A stretch of 64,000 nucleotides of DNA from assembly GCF_002968295.1 (NCBI RefSeq), contig NZ_CP134399.1, positions 1,736,001 through 1,800,000 on the forward strand. Direction: 5' to 3'. Position numbers and translations under genes: made by a program. The notes under the pieces are model-generated. The model ran no database searches. It saw only the letters and a list, made by a program, of their open reading frames with translations, and was not told where the DNA came from. Of this stretch, positions 49,194-58,688 are shown piece after piece (the stretch's first letter is position 1; the number at the start of each line of letters is the position of its first letter). Source of the DNA: Mycobacterium sp. ITM-2016-00317. Its GTDB lineage: Bacteria > Actinomycetota > Actinomycetes > Mycobacteriales > Mycobacteriaceae.

Positions 49194-49876
49194 CAGTTGT
49201 ATGCCCTCCGCTGGTCCGGCGGGGGGATCTCGGCACCGTGGTACTCCACCGGAATCCCGCCCAGCGGATAGTCTTTGCGCTGCGGATGGCCCACCCAGTC
49301 GTCGGGCATCTCGATCCGGGTCAGCGCCGGATGGCCGTCGAAGATCAGGCCGAAGAAGTCGTAGGTCTCGCGCTCGTGCCAGTCCGTGGTGGGGTAGATC
49401 CGGAACAGCGACGGAATGTGCGGATCGCCGTCGGGTGCGGCCACTTCGACACGGATGCGGCGGTTGTGCGTGATGGACATCAGCGGGTAGACCGCGTGCA
49501 GCTCACGGCCGATCTCGTCGGGATAGTGCACGCCGCTGACGCCGAGGCACAGTTCGAAGCGCAGCGCCGGATCGTCGCGCAGGGTCTGCGCCACCGGCAC
49601 CAGCCGGTCGCGGTGCACCTCGATGCTGAGCTCGTCGCGGTAGACCACCACCCGTTCGATCGACTCGGCGTAAACGTCTTCGCCGAGGGCGGCTTCCAGC
49701 GCGTCGACGACGTCGTCGAAGTAGCCGCCGTAGGGACGCGGCGAGCTGCCGGGCAGGGCGACCGGACGGACCAGCCGCCCGTACCCGGAGGTGTCGCCGG
49801 TGTCCCTGGCACCGAACATGCCGCGCCGCATGCCGATCACCTCGGGGCGCGGGTCGCCGTCGGAATCGGCCGTCAC
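49193..49876 (-). CDS. nuoC: NADH-quinone oxidoreductase subunit C
   Basis: The 227-residue hydrophilic subunit has [20 protein letters not shown] and [20 protein letters not shown] 49876 forms a GTGA overlap with the nuoB stop. It binds NuoD in the peripheral arm. Confidence 0.94.
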   Translation of the reverse strand: MTADSDGDPRPEVIGMRRGMFGARDTGDTSGYGRLVRPVALPGSSPRPYGGYFDDVVDALEAALGEDVYAESIERVVVYRDELSIEVHRDRLVPVAQTLRDDPALRFELCLGVSGVHYPDEIGRELHAVYPLMSITHNRRIRVEVAAPDGDPHIPSLFRIYPTTDWHERETYDFFGLIFDGHPALTRIEMPDDWVGHPQRKDYPLGGIPVEYHGAEIPPPDQRRAYN

Positions 49877-50427
49877 CGCAGCAGCCCCTTCAACTCGATC
49901 GTCGGCGTCACTGCCAGCGCGGCCTGCTCGGCCTCGCGGATCGCCTCCTCGCGGTTCACGCCGAGCGGCATCTGCTGAATCTTGTCGTGCAATTTGAGGA
50001 TCGCGTGCAGCAACATCTCCGGCCGGGGCGGACAGCCGGGCAGGTAGATGTCCACCGGCACCACATGATCGACGCCCTGCACCACCGCGTAGTTGTTGAA
50101 CATGCCGCCGGAAGACGCGCACACCCCCATGGCCAGCACCCATTTCGGTTCGGCCATCTGGTCGTAGATCTGGCGCAGCACCGGCGCCATCTTCTGGCTG
50201 ACCCGCCCGGCCACGATCATCAGATCGGCCTGCCGCGGCGTGGCTGAGAACCGTTCCATGCCGAACCTGGAGATGTCGAAACGTGGCCCCGCGGTGGCCA
50301 TCATCTCGATCGCGCAGCACGCGAGGCCGAAGGTCGCCGGCCACAGCGACCCCTTGCGCACGTACCCGGCGACCTTCTCCACGGTCGACAGCAGGATGCC
50401 ACCGGGCAGTTTCTCCTCTAGTCCCAT
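49873..50427 (-). CDS. nuoB: NADH-quinone oxidoreductase subunit B (cluster N2)
   Basis: This 184-residue subunit carries the terminal 4Fe-4S cluster: tandem Cys in [20 protein letters not shown] and [15 protein letters not shown] precedes ATG 50427; the gene overlaps nuoA by ten bases. Confidence 0.95.
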   Translation of the reverse strand: MGLEEKLPGGILLSTVEKVAGYVRKGSLWPATFGLACCAIEMMATAGPRFDISRFGMERFSATPRQADLMIVAGRVSQKMAPVLRQIYDQMAEPKWVLAMGVCASSGGMFNNYAVVQGVDHVVPVDIYLPGCPPRPEMLLHAILKLHDKIQQMPLGVNREEAIREAEQAALAVTPTIELKGLLR

Positions 50428-50792
50428 TGCAGGCCTCCTCGTCGCCAGACATAGGCGTAGGCAACGAACACCACGACCATGAACAACAGCATCTCCACCA
50501 GCGCGAACACGCCGAGGCTGTCGAACGCGACGGCCCACGGGTAGAGAAAAACGATCTCGATGTCGAAGACGATGAACAGCATCGCCGTCAGGTAGTAGCG
50601 GATCGGGAACCGATGTCCGGTGGCTGCCGCGCCCGGGTCGGACGGGTTCATCGGCTCGATACCGCACTCGTAGGCTTCGAGCTTGGCCCGGTTGTAGCGC
50701 CTCGGGCCGATCAGCAGCGCGATCCCGACGGACCCGACGGCGAACACAGCGGCGATCGCACCAAGCACCAGAATCGGCGTGTACAAATCCAT
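50418..50792 (-). CDS. nuoA: NADH-quinone oxidoreductase subunit A
   Basis: The 124-residue subunit has three membrane helices, the [12 protein letters not shown] loop and [14 protein letters not shown] 50792 follows GAGGAGC and gives the usual length. It is the first gene of the operon. The ~160 bases upstream have no convincing -35/-10 pair that I can see. Confidence 0.94.
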   Translation of the reverse strand: MDLYTPILVLGAIAAVFAVGSVGIALLIGPRRYNRAKLEAYECGIEPMNPSDPGAAATGHRFPIRYYLTAMLFIVFDIEIVFLYPWAVAFDSLGVFALVEMLLFMVVVFVAYAYVWRRGGLQWD

Positions 50793-50954
50793 ACTGCGTT
50801 GCAGCTCCTCGGGGCAGTCGATGTGAGCTACCACACAGCCTAGCCGTGTTTGCGATCCGCGCCACATATTTTGGCTAGTATCGCCAGTGGCGTCGTCCGG
50901 CGATCCCGCCTGCCCCGAATATGCAACTGCGGCAGGGGTTTTCCCTGATCAGGG

Positions 50955-51374
50955 TCAGGACGAGGGGCGCAGGAGCGACACGACCGCGTCGCCCAGCCGG
51001 ATCGGGTCGATCGGATGCGGGACGGCAGCCTCCGCGCGCGACCACCTGGCCAGCCACGCGTCGTCGGGGCGTCCGGTCAGCACCAGCACCGGCGGGCAGT
51101 GCTCGATCTCGTCCTTGAGCTGCTTGGCGATCCCCATCCCACCGACGGGCGCGGCCTCCCCGTCGAGGATGACCAGGTCGAATCCGCCCTCGTCCAGACG
51201 CCTGATCACCATCGGCCCGGTGGCGACGTCGAGGTAGGTCAGTTCCGGCAGTTCCGGGTGGATGCGTTTGCCCAGCGCGAGCCGGACCTGGTCCCTGGTC
51301 CCGGGGTTGTCGCTGTAGACGAGGATCCGCAGCGGGTCCTGCGCCGGCGACGGCTCCGGAGATGGCACAGCCAT
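50955..51374 (-). CDS. Atypical orphan receiver-domain protein (Rv3143-like)
   Basis: The 139-residue single receiver-like domain is followed by nothing else. The phospho-acceptor position is FDLVILDGEAAP. The first acidic pair is reduced to one Asp (LVYSDNP), and the conserved Lys before Pro in the last strand is His (AVPHPID), so classical phosphorylation may be weak. In M. tuberculosis the orphan response regulator Rv3143 also lies directly upstream of nuoA, which supports orthology by position. It has no DNA-binding domain and may act by protein contact. Confidence 0.82.
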   Translation of the reverse strand: MAVPSPEPSPAQDPLRILVYSDNPGTRDQVRLALGKRIHPELPELTYLDVATGPMVIRRLDEGGFDLVILDGEAAPVGGMGIAKQLKDEIEHCPPVLVLTGRPDDAWLARWSRAEAAVPHPIDPIRLGDAVVSLLRPSS

Positions 51375-51452
51375 GGGCGCGATGTTAACCCGCGACCGTC
51401 ACGTCGAGGTTCGAACACCGAAAAGGGCTGCTGCGTGGCTGTTTTCCGAAGG

Positions 51453-51845
51453 TCACGACGATGTCTGCGACAGCAGCGGGGCGATCTCGGCGGGGTCGAA
51501 GTACTCGTCGATGCGGGTGATCAGGCCGTCGGGGCCGACCTTGATCACGATGCACACGCGCATCGCGATCGTCGCTCCGGTGCGGCCACGCGCATGCAGG
51601 ACGTGCTGTTGCACGAATCCTCCGTCGAACATCTGCCGGTCCAGAACCTCGTACCGGCGATCGAGGGTGGCATCGACGAACCACGTGATGATCTTGACCG
51701 ATCGGGCATGGTCGTTGTCCCGCGTGTCGCCGCTCTTCCACACCGCCACGACCGGGCTGAACAGCTGCGCCACCGTCGCGATGTCGCTGCGCTCGATCGC
51801 CGTGAACAACCGGTCGGCCACATCGGTGGCCACTGCGTCGGGCAT
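51453..51845 (-). CDS. NTF2/SnoaL-like protein
   Basis: The 130-residue protein has the cone-shaped NTF2-like fold pattern: N-terminal helices, then HARGRTGATIAMRVCIVIKV and a final DGLITRIDEYFDPAEIAPL strand with the common DEYxD end. Such proteins are small ligand-binding enzymes or isomerases. Its start lies eight bases from a SoxR-like dyad shared with the divergent methyltransferase. Confidence 0.82.
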   Translation of the reverse strand: MPDAVATDVADRLFTAIERSDIATVAQLFSPVVAVWKSGDTRDNDHARSVKIITWFVDATLDRRYEVLDRQMFDGGFVQQHVLHARGRTGATIAMRVCIVIKVGPDGLITRIDEYFDPAEIAPLLSQTSS

Positions 51846-51849
51846 AGGG

Positions 51850-51880
51850 TTGACCTCAACTTCGGTTCAGGTTGAACACT
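51850..51880 (+). promoter_or_regulatory. MerR/SoxR-like promoter with 19-bp spacer
   Basis: TTGACC (51850-51855) and AACACT (51875-51880) are separated by 19 bases, the long spacer typical of MerR-family promoters. The spacer holds the dyad ACCTCAAC TTCG GTTCAGGT (51853-51872; seven of eight arm bases pair), similar to SoxR boxes. Transcription would start at or next to ATG 51888, giving a leaderless mRNA. The MerR-type regulator is not in the window. Confidence 0.5.
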
Positions 51881-51887
51881 CGCGAGT

Positions 51888-52517
51888 ATGGATCTGACTC
51901 CCACCCTCTCCGGTTTCAACGACTTCTACAAGCACACGACCCCGCCGTGGGTCATCGGCGAGCCGCAACCGGCCGTCCTCGGGCTCGAACGCGCCGGCCT
52001 GATCACCGGCCGGGTGCTCGACGTCGGATGCGGCACCGGGGAGCACACCATCCTGCTGGCCGCGGCGGGCTACGACGTGCTCGGCGTGGACGGCGCACCG
52101 ACCGCTGTCGAGCAGGCCCGGCGCAACGCCGAGGCCCGCGGTGTGGCCGCGCGCTTCGAGATCGCCGACGCGCTGCACCTGCCTGAGCAGCCGAAATACG
52201 ACACGATCGTCGACAGTGCGCTGTTCCACATCTTCGACGACGGCGACCGCGTGTCCTACGTGCAGAGCCTGCGCGGCGCGACCCGGCCGGGCTCGCGGGT
52301 GCATGTGCTCGCGCTGTCGGACGCGGGCCGCGGATTCGGCCCCGAGGTCAGCGAGCCCGTCCTGCGCGGCGCGTTCGCGACGGGCTGGGAGGTCGAGGCG
52401 CTCACCGAGACCACCTACCGGGGGACCGTCGGTGAGGCGCACGCCGACGCGCTGGGCCTGGCGGTCGGCACCGTTGTCGACGAACCCGCGTGGCTGGCAC
52501 GATTCCGCAGGTTGTGA
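51888..52517 (+). CDS. Class-I SAM-dependent methyltransferase
   Basis: The 209-residue methyltransferase has motif I VLDVGCGTGEHTILLA, motif II LGVDGAPTAVEQAR, and a DTIVDSALFHIF motif IV. It probably methylates a small molecule; the short C-terminus leaves no special substrate domain. No ribosome site precedes ATG 51888, in line with leaderless translation. It ends seven bases before the convergent Vgb-like gene. Confidence 0.87.
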   Translation: MDLTPTLSGFNDFYKHTTPPWVIGEPQPAVLGLERAGLITGRVLDVGCGTGEHTILLAAAGYDVLGVDGAPTAVEQARRNAEARGVAARFEIADALHLPEQPKYDTIVDSALFHIFDDGDRVSYVQSLRGATRPGSRVHVLALSDAGRGFGPEVSEPVLRGAFATGWEVEALTETTYRGTVGEAHADALGLAVGTVVDEPAWLARFRRL

Positions 52518-52524
52518 GCGCGAC

Positions 52525-53393
52525 TCAGCGCAGCTGAACCACCGAGCCGCTCTCCGCGGCGACCCACACCGCCCCGTCCGGGGTGACGGTGATTCCGTGC
52601 GGTTCGGAGACCGTCGGCGGCAGGCCGTACTCCTCGACGGTGCCGTCGCGGCAGATGTGCCCGACGCGGTCGACGGCCCACTCGGTGAACCAGCAGCCGT
52701 GCGCGCCGGCGACGATCGCGTGCGGACGACATGCCGGGTCGGGCAACGGGAACTCGGTGACCTCGCCATCGGCGATCCGCCCGATGCGACCTGCGCCGAT
52801 CTCGGCGAACCACACCGCGTCGTCGGCCCAGGTGATGCCGACCGGGGCGGCTCCGGGAGCGGGGAGGGCGAACTGTTCGAGAGCACCGTCCGGCGCCACG
52901 CGCACCACCGCGTCGGCCTGGTTGGCGGTGGCCCACACCGCCCCGTCGGGACTGCCGGTCAGGAATGCGGGGAACGCGCCGGCAGCGCGACGTGCGTAAC
53001 GGATCCGTCCCGGTCGAGGCGCCCGATCCGGTCGGCCGTGGACTCGGTGAACCACACCGCGCCGTCGTCGGCGGCCCAGATGCCGTACGGGCCGCTGCCG
53101 GGCGCGAGGTGCACGGCCCGGAGCGCGCCGTGGGCGTCCAGCGCGCCGATGCGGTCGTCACCGTTGCAGGTGAACCACACCGTGCCGTCGCGCGCCACCG
53201 TCACCACCGACGGCCGCGAGGTCGGGGACCCGACCGGGAAGCGCTGTTGCCCGCCGTCGGCGCTGAGCCGGGCCACCGCGCCGCTGTGCACGAGCGTGAC
53301 CCACAGCGTGCCGTCGGGCGCGGCCGCGATGCCGTACGGGTCGATGCGGTCGGTCAGGTCGATCTGCGTGACGGAGGTGACGCGGGCACTCAT
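52525..53393 (-). pseudogene. Vgb-like/SMP-30-like beta-propeller protein, single-base frameshift
   Basis: The repeated blade motif (for example PYGIAAAPDGTLWVT, PYGIWAADDGAVWFTE, PHGITVTPDGAVWVA) is that of virginiamycin-B-lyase-like propellers. Frame one runs from ATG 53393 to THVALPA; the second frame continues AFPAFLTGSPDGAVWATANQ to the stop at 52525. One missing base near 52976-52984 explains the break and gives 289 residues. Relatives are lyases or lactonases of cytosolic type; no signal peptide is present. It is the last gene of the dioxygenase operon, overlapping DUF6285 by four bases. Confidence 0.78.
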
Positions 53394-53719
53394 CGCCCGT
53401 CGGCATACCCCGGATGGTCGATCGACAACCGGTGACGCACCATCTCGCGCAGGCACGCCATCACGTCGTCCGGTCGGCCGTCGAGCTCGCCGCCCCGGAT
53501 CGCCTGCGCCAACGACTGCTCGTCGGGGTGACCGAGATCGGCCAGCGCCGCGCGCACCCGCACCTCGTCCGCGTCGAGCAGTTCTCGCTCCACGATCCGC
53601 AGCACATTGGCCGCGACGCGGGAATGGAAGCCGACCTGACCGCCGACCGCGCGGACGTCCTCGTCGAGGAAGTCGGCGACGGCGGCGACGAGTTCCGCTG
53701 CGGTGGGCCGGCGAGTCAT
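53390..53719 (-). CDS. DUF6285 protein, LvaB-like
   Basis: This 109-residue all-helical protein has RPTAAELVAAVADFLDEDV and FHSRVAANVLRIVERELLD, then a short C-terminal helix with LREMVRHRLSIDHPGY. Small proteins of this type are encoded next to APH-fold kinases. LvaB of the Pseudomonas levulinate pathway is a small partner of the kinase LvaA and seems to be the same kind of protein (size and context; alignment not done). It overlaps the kinase gene by ATGA. Confidence 0.75.
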   Translation of the reverse strand: MTRRPTAAELVAAVADFLDEDVRAVGGQVGFHSRVAANVLRIVERELLDADEVRVRAALADLGHPDEQSLAQAIRGGELDGRPDDVMACLREMVRHRLSIDHPGYADGR

Positions 53720-54684
53720 CGGGGACCCCCTCCGGACAGCAGATCCAGGACATCCCATTCGGTTTCGCTCACCCGCCGGCCGATCGCCGCGAGCTCGACC
53801 GACGGAGAGTCGCCGGACAGGTGACGCTCGGCCTGGTGCCGGCAGATGACCCCCCACCGCAGCGTCGCCACCGTCAACCACCAGCGAAAAGCGTTGCGGT
53901 CCAGCGCGCTGTCGGCGGCGGTCTCGTAGGCCTGCAGGAATGTCTCCACGCTGCCGAGCCCGCCTGCCCCGAGCGATTCGGGGGCGCCGAACCGCCATGC
54001 CCGGATGCAGAACCACGCGAGATCCTCGTAGATCTCGCCGATGTGGGTCAGCTCCCAGTCCAGCACGGCGGCCAACCCCGAACCGTCGACGATCAGGTTG
54101 CCCATCCGGAAATCGCCGTGCACCAGCCGCATCGGCGACGGGTCGGGACGCGCGTCTGCCAACCGACGGAAGGCCCACTCGAAAGTGGCTGTGGTATCGC
54201 CTATCTCGTCCAGACGGGTGCGCCAGCCCGCGAGCTCGTCCGGGGCCGTCAGCCCGATCCCCGCCGTGTCGGCGCGGTGGATCGCTGCCAGCGCCGTCGC
54301 GCACTGCTCGAGCAGGCGTGCCCGACCGGCGTCGTCGAGGCCGCGGAAGATGCGGCGCACGATGGTTTCGCCATCGATCGCGTCGCAGATCAGGTACGGA
54401 TTTCCGACGGCCTCAGGCGAATTGTCAGCGGCCAGGATGTGGGGGACCGGCGCACCCGCGGCGGCGGCGCGCTGCTGCACCTGCGCCTCCAGCTCCATGC
54501 TGGCGTGGATGTCGTCGCGGGCGCCGGTGCGCAGGATCAGCGGGCGGGTCTGCGTGCCGCTCTGCGCGGTGAAGGCCCAGGTGGTCCGGCTGGCGCCGCC
54601 GGTGAGCGGCTGCAGGTCCGCCACCGTGGTGTCGCCGAGCACCGGCCGCAGCACCCCTTCGAGCGCCTGGGCGAGCTCGCTCAC
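53716..54684 (-). CDS. APH-family kinase, LvaA-like (predicted 4-hydroxyacyl-CoA kinase)
   Basis: The 322-residue kinase of the APH fold has a GGASRTTWAF nucleotide loop, the catalytic loop LVHGDFRMGNLIVD and metal-binding AVLDWELTHIGEIYEDLAW. It is not an antibiotic-resistance type by context. It lies between an acyl-CoA dehydrogenase and a DUF6285 gene, each overlapping by four bases. This trio matches the levulinate LvaA-LvaB-LvaC set, in which the kinase phosphorylates the 4-hydroxy group of an acyl-CoA. GTG 54684 is fixed by the overlap. Confidence 0.82.
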   Translation of the reverse strand: MSELAQALEGVLRPVLGDTTVADLQPLTGGASRTTWAFTAQSGTQTRPLILRTGARDDIHASMELEAQVQQRAAAAGAPVPHILAADNSPEAVGNPYLICDAIDGETIVRRIFRGLDDAGRARLLEQCATALAAIHRADTAGIGLTAPDELAGWRTRLDEIGDTTATFEWAFRRLADARPDPSPMRLVHGDFRMGNLIVDGSGLAAVLDWELTHIGEIYEDLAWFCIRAWRFGAPESLGAGGLGSVETFLQAYETAADSALDRNAFRWWLTVATLRWGVICRHQAERHLSGDSPSVELAAIGRRVSETEWDVLDLLSGGGPR

Positions 54685-55919
54685 TTGCGGCCGAACCCGA
54701 ACAGTCGCTGTGCCACCCTCCTGATCTGAATCTCCTCGGCGCCCTCGGTGATCCGGTACCGGCGGTGGTGCCGGTAGATGTGTTCGAACGGCTCGTGCCT
54801 GCTGTAACCGACACCGCCGAGCACCTGCATCGCCCGGTCGGCGGCCTCGCACACCAGGCGGTTGGCCCGGTAGTTGGCCATCGACACCTTGTCCGACACC
54901 TCCATGTGGTGGTTGCGGTCCAGCTCGGACGCGGCGTAGCGCACCAGCAGACGCACCATCTGCGCCTCGGTCTGCAACTCCACCAGCGGCCACTGCACGG
55001 CCTGATGGGTGGCCAGCGGTTTGCCGAACACCTTGCGGTCGTTGGCGTAGGCCACAGCGCGGTCGATGCAGTACTGCGCGGCGCCCAGGCTGCTGGCGGC
55101 CTGTCTGATCCTGTTCTCGTGCAGGAACGTCTGCCCGACGTCCAAGCCGTGATCCACCTCGCCGAGCACCGCGTCCGACGGCACCCGCACGTTCTCCAGC
55201 AGCACCTCGCCGTGGTCGGTGGGCATGTTGAACGTCCACCAGTAGTAGGGCACCGAGAAGCCCGGGGCCTCGGTGGGCACCAGGAATGCGGTGATCCCGC
55301 GTGCCTGGCCCGCCTCACCGGAGGTGCGGGCGAACACCAGGTCGTGCGTCGCGCGATGCACTCCGGTGTTGAAGCGCTTGGCGCCGTTGATGATCCAGTC
55401 ATCACCGTCGGGCACGGCGGTGGTCTCCAGCCAGGTCGCGTCCGACCCGTGATTGGGTTCGGTCAGCCCGAACGCCATCGACCGCTCACCGGTGATCAGC
55501 GCATCGGTCCACTCCCGCTTCTGTTCCTCGGTGCCGAAGCGGTCCATCATGATCACCTGCGGGAAGTTGCCGACGATCGACGATTCGTCCTGCAGGTCGT
55601 TGTGCAGTCCCAGCCCCTTGTGGGCCAGGTGCTCCCGGATCACCGCCATGTCGAGGTTGCTGCCGTCCCGGCCGCCGAACTGTGACGGCAGTCCGTACCG
55701 CAGCCAGCCCGCCGCATCTGCGCGCCTGCGCATCTCGTCGAGCAGATCCTCCCACTCCCGGCGCGGGACGCCGCCGTTGTCCCAATCGGTGCGGGCATGC
55801 TCGCGGCGCTGGTCGAAATACTGGATGTGCTCGCGCTCCAGCGGTTTGATCTCGGCTTCGATGAACGCATCCATCTCGGCGAGCAGTCCGGGCAGATGAT
55901 CGGGCAACGTGAAGTCCAC
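54681..55919 (-). CDS. Acyl-CoA dehydrogenase, LvaC/ACAD11-like
   Basis: The 412-residue acyl-CoA dehydrogenase has AFGLTEPNHGSDATWLETTA, FVIMM-like VIMMDRFGTEEQK, RVPSDAVLGE, QVLGGVGYSRHEPFEHIYR and ITEGAEEIQIRRVA. GTG 55919 is preferred because AAAGGAG lies five bases before it; the longer TTG start at 55949 would bury that site inside the gene. It partners the APH kinase gene, as in ACAD10/11 of animals and LvaC of Pseudomonas, where dehydrogenase and kinase together turn 4-hydroxyacyl-CoA into an enoyl-CoA. Confidence 0.87.
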   Translation of the reverse strand: MDFTLPDHLPGLLAEMDAFIEAEIKPLEREHIQYFDQRREHARTDWDNGGVPRREWEDLLDEMRRRADAAGWLRYGLPSQFGGRDGSNLDMAVIREHLAHKGLGLHNDLQDESSIVGNFPQVIMMDRFGTEEQKREWTDALITGERSMAFGLTEPNHGSDATWLETTAVPDGDDWIINGAKRFNTGVHRATHDLVFARTSGEAGQARGITAFLVPTEAPGFSVPYYWWTFNMPTDHGEVLLENVRVPSDAVLGEVDHGLDVGQTFLHENRIRQAASSLGAAQYCIDRAVAYANDRKVFGKPLATHQAVQWPLVELQTEAQMVRLLVRYAASELDRNHHMEVSDKVSMANYRANRLVCEAADRAMQVLGGVGYSRHEPFEHIYRHHRRYRITEGAEEIQIRRVAQRLFGFGRK

Positions 55920-55961
55920 CGGTTCTCCTTTGAACGTCGTCGTGGTCAATCTGGGTCGTGA

Positions 55962-56579
55962 TCAATGTCCGTACAGGGTCTTCTTCCAGATGCGCGACAG
56001 CGTGGCGATCGCGGCCTCGTCGTCGATGTCCACGCCGAGGCCGGAGCCGCCGACGAACACGGTGGTGAAGTTCTCGAACAGCAGCGCGATCGCGGCTGCG
56101 GTGTGCTCGGGCTGCAGTTCCCCACCGTAACCCTGTTCCTGGGCGCGGCGGACCGAAGCGGCGACGATGTCCATGCCGAAACGCCGGAATTCGTTCTGCA
56201 CCGCCGCGAATCGCGGCTGGGTGGCGGCGAGTTGCGCCACGGCGATCATGATGCCGATGTTCTGTTTGAACATCGTCCAATAACCGGTCACCACCGTGCT
56301 GAAGAACGCGTCGTCGTCCGGCGATTCGGGGAGCGGGACGGTCAGCCCCGACGGGGCGACGACATCGTGCAGGAACGACTGCGCCAGCGCGGCGAGCAGG
56401 TCCTCCTTGTCCGTGAAATACCGGTAGAACACCGCGGGTGACTTGCCCGCTGCCGACGTGATGTCGGTGAGCGTGGTGCCGTGGAAGCCACGCTCGGCGA
56501 ACAGCTTCCGGGCGGCCTGCTCGATCGCGCCGCGGGTCTGACGGCCCTTGGCGCTCAGCGCGGCGGCTCCCGGCGGCAC
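55962..56579 (-). CDS. TetR-family regulator inside the dioxygenase operon
   Basis: The 205-residue repressor has the TetR helix-turn-helix in residues ~12-60 (IEQAARKLFAERGFHGTTLT then AAGKSPAVFYRYFTDKEDLL). GTG 56579 lies six bases before the lyase stop codon, so it is within the operon. It probably controls the operon through the GTGAC N11 GTCAC site in the promoter at 61034-61065; the ligand would be a pathway acyl-CoA or aromatic compound. Confidence 0.84.
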   Translation of the reverse strand: MPPGAAALSAKGRQTRGAIEQAARKLFAERGFHGTTLTDITSAAGKSPAVFYRYFTDKEDLLAALAQSFLHDVVAPSGLTVPLPESPDDDAFFSTVVTGYWTMFKQNIGIMIAVAQLAATQPRFAAVQNEFRRFGMDIVAASVRRAQEQGYGGELQPEHTAAAIALLFENFTTVFVGGSGLGVDIDDEAAIATLSRIWKKTLYGH

Positions 56580-56584
56580 GGTCG

Positions 56585-57490
56585 CTAGCCCAGAATCCGG
56601 TCGCCGGCGCGCAGCAGCGAACTCGGCAGCTCGTGACCCACCGCGCTCTGCGCCACCCGCGCGGCGGCGATGGCCGCCGCCAGATCCACGTCGACGCCGA
56701 CGCCACTGTCGCGCAGCAGATAGACCAGATCCTCGGTGGCGATGTTGCCGCTGGCGCCGGGGGCGAACGGGCATCCGCCGAGTCCGCCCACCGATGCGTC
56801 CAGCCGGGTGACCCCGGCGCTCACCGCGGCGTAGGCGCTCGCCAGCCCGGCGCCCCGCGTGTTGTGGAAATGTGCGCCCAGCGGCAATCCGCCGGTCGCG
56901 GGCCGGATCAGCGTGACCAGCTCGGTGACCCGGCGCGGTGTCGTGGTCCCGATCGTGTCGGCGATCGCCAGCCGGTCGACACCGGCGTCGACGCCCGCGC
57001 GGACGATGTCGAGCACCCGCTGCGGCGCTGTGGGGCCGTCGAACGGGCAGTCCCAGGCGGTCGCGACGATGACCTCGACGGACACCCCGCTGTCGTGGGC
57101 GATCGTCACGATCTCGGGAATCTGCGCGGTGGCCTCGGCCGACGACCGTCCGACGTTGGCGCGGCTGTGCCCGTCCGCGGCCGAGACCACGTACTCGATC
57201 GAGCGCAGGCCCGCGGCGATCGCGCGCTTGGCACCGTTCGGACTGGCCACCAGCGCGGAGAACTCGATGCCGGGGAAGTTGTGCAATTCGGCGGCCAGCT
57301 CGGCCGCATCGGCCAGCGCGGGCACCTTCGACGGCGACACGAACGCCGTCGCCTCCATCTCCCGCACCCCGGTGGCGGCGATGGCGGCGAGAAGCTCGAG
57401 CTTGGCGGACAACGGGATCGGATCCTCGATCTGCAGTCCGTCACGCATCGACACGTCACGGATGTCGACGTGTGCGGGCAACCCGGTCAC
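56585..57490 (-). CDS. Hydroxymethylglutaryl-CoA-lyase-family enzyme
   Basis: The 301-residue TIM-barrel lyase has VSMRDGLQIE (catalytic Arg and Asp), the metal-binding HxH in LGAHFHNTRGAG and the active-site cysteine loop GCPFAPGASGN. Members split 3-hydroxy-3-methylglutaryl-CoA or other 3-hydroxyacyl-CoAs in a retro-Claisen/aldol step. GTG 57490 overlaps the CoA-transferase stop. In this operon the natural substrate could be a related branched 3-hydroxyacyl-CoA. Confidence 0.9.
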   Translation of the reverse strand: MTGLPAHVDIRDVSMRDGLQIEDPIPLSAKLELLAAIAATGVREMEATAFVSPSKVPALADAAELAAELHNFPGIEFSALVASPNGAKRAIAAGLRSIEYVVSAADGHSRANVGRSSAEATAQIPEIVTIAHDSGVSVEVIVATAWDCPFDGPTAPQRVLDIVRAGVDAGVDRLAIADTIGTTTPRRVTELVTLIRPATGGLPLGAHFHNTRGAGLASAYAAVSAGVTRLDASVGGLGGCPFAPGASGNIATEDLVYLLRDSGVGVDVDLAAAIAAARVAQSAVGHELPSSLLRAGDRILG

Positions 57491-58688
57491 AGCACCCCCT
57501 CCTCTCTGAGCGCAGCCAGTTCGGCTTCGGTCCTGCCGAGCAACCCACGGTAGACGTCGTCGTTGTGCTGGCCGGGCCGGGCAGAACCGGCGTACCGGAT
57601 GGTGCCCGGTGTCTCCGAGAGCACGGGCACGACGCCGGGTCCCTTGACGTTCCGTTCGATCCGCTCGTCCCAGTGGTCGGCGATCATGCCGCGCGCCTGC
57701 AGCTGCGGATCGCGGACGACCTCGGCGACGGTGTTGATGGGACCGCTGATCACCCCGGCCTCCGACAACGTGGAGATGACGTCGGCCGGCTGGCGCTGCG
57801 CCGCCCACGCGCCGATGATCTCGTCGAGTTCATCCTGATTGCGCCCGCGCGCAACGTGGTTGGCGAACCTCTCGTCGGTCGCGAGTTCCGGTTGGCCCAT
57901 CGCGGCGCACAACCGGCGGAACACGGTGTCCTGGTTGGCGGCGATCACCACCCAGCTGCCGTCCGCGGTCGGATAGATGTTCGACGGTGCGATGCCTTCC
58001 AGCCGGGTCCCGGACGGCCCGCGCACCACGCCGCCGATGTCGTAGTCAGGGATGGTGGATTCCTGTACCGCCAGGCAGGATTCGGTCAGCGCGGCATCGA
58101 CGATCTGGCCTTCACCGGTGACCGACCGGCGATACAGGGCCGCGAGCGCGCCCTGTGCGGCGAACATCCCGGCCAGGCTGTCGCCCAGCGACAGCGCCAG
58201 GCGCGGGGAGGGCCACCGGGGAAACCGTTCATGTGCCGCAGCCCGCTGGCCGCCTCGGCCACCGACGCGTAGCCGGCCTTGTGCGCGTCCGGGCCCGTCT
58301 GGCCGTAGCCCGAGACCCGCACCAGAATGATGCCGCGATTGCGTTCGCGCAGCGCATCGTAGCCCAGTCCCCACTTCTCCAGGGTGCCCGGCCGGAAGTT
58401 CTCGACGATCACGTCGCACCGCTCGACCAGGTCGAGGAACAGGTCACGCCCCTGCGGGACACGCAGATTCAGCGTGACGGCTTTCTTGTTGCGGGCGTGG
58501 ACGGTCCAGAAGAAGTGGTGTCCGTCGAGCTCAGCCTGCCCCCAGGTGCGCAGCGGGTCCGGCGCTCCGGGCGGTTCGATCTTGATGACCTCGGCGCCCA
58601 TGTCACCGAGAAGTCGACCCGCGAACGGGCCCGAGATCAGCGTGCCGACCTCGATCACCCGGATGCCGTCGAGCGGACCTGTCGTCAT
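57487..58688 (-). pseudogene. CaiB/BaiF CoA-transferase, single-base frameshift
   Basis: Frame one from ATG 58688 carries RVIEVGTLISGPFAGRLLGD, KIEPPGAPDPLRTWG and VENFRPGTLEKWGLGYDAL. After MNGFPGGPP the reading moves to the second frame, RLALSLGDSLAGMFAAQGAL, which runs to the stop at 57487. Adding one G to the GGGG run at 58205-58208 restores a normal 400-residue enzyme. It would activate an acid of the pathway with CoA. It overlaps the lyase (downstream) and the hydrolase (upstream) by four bases each. Confidence 0.85.

Noticed and set aside
53716..54684. APH-family kinase as an antibiotic-resistance gene
   Set aside because: It is coupled to acyl-CoA dehydrogenase and DUF6285 genes in a catabolic operon; resistance enzymes are not organised this way.
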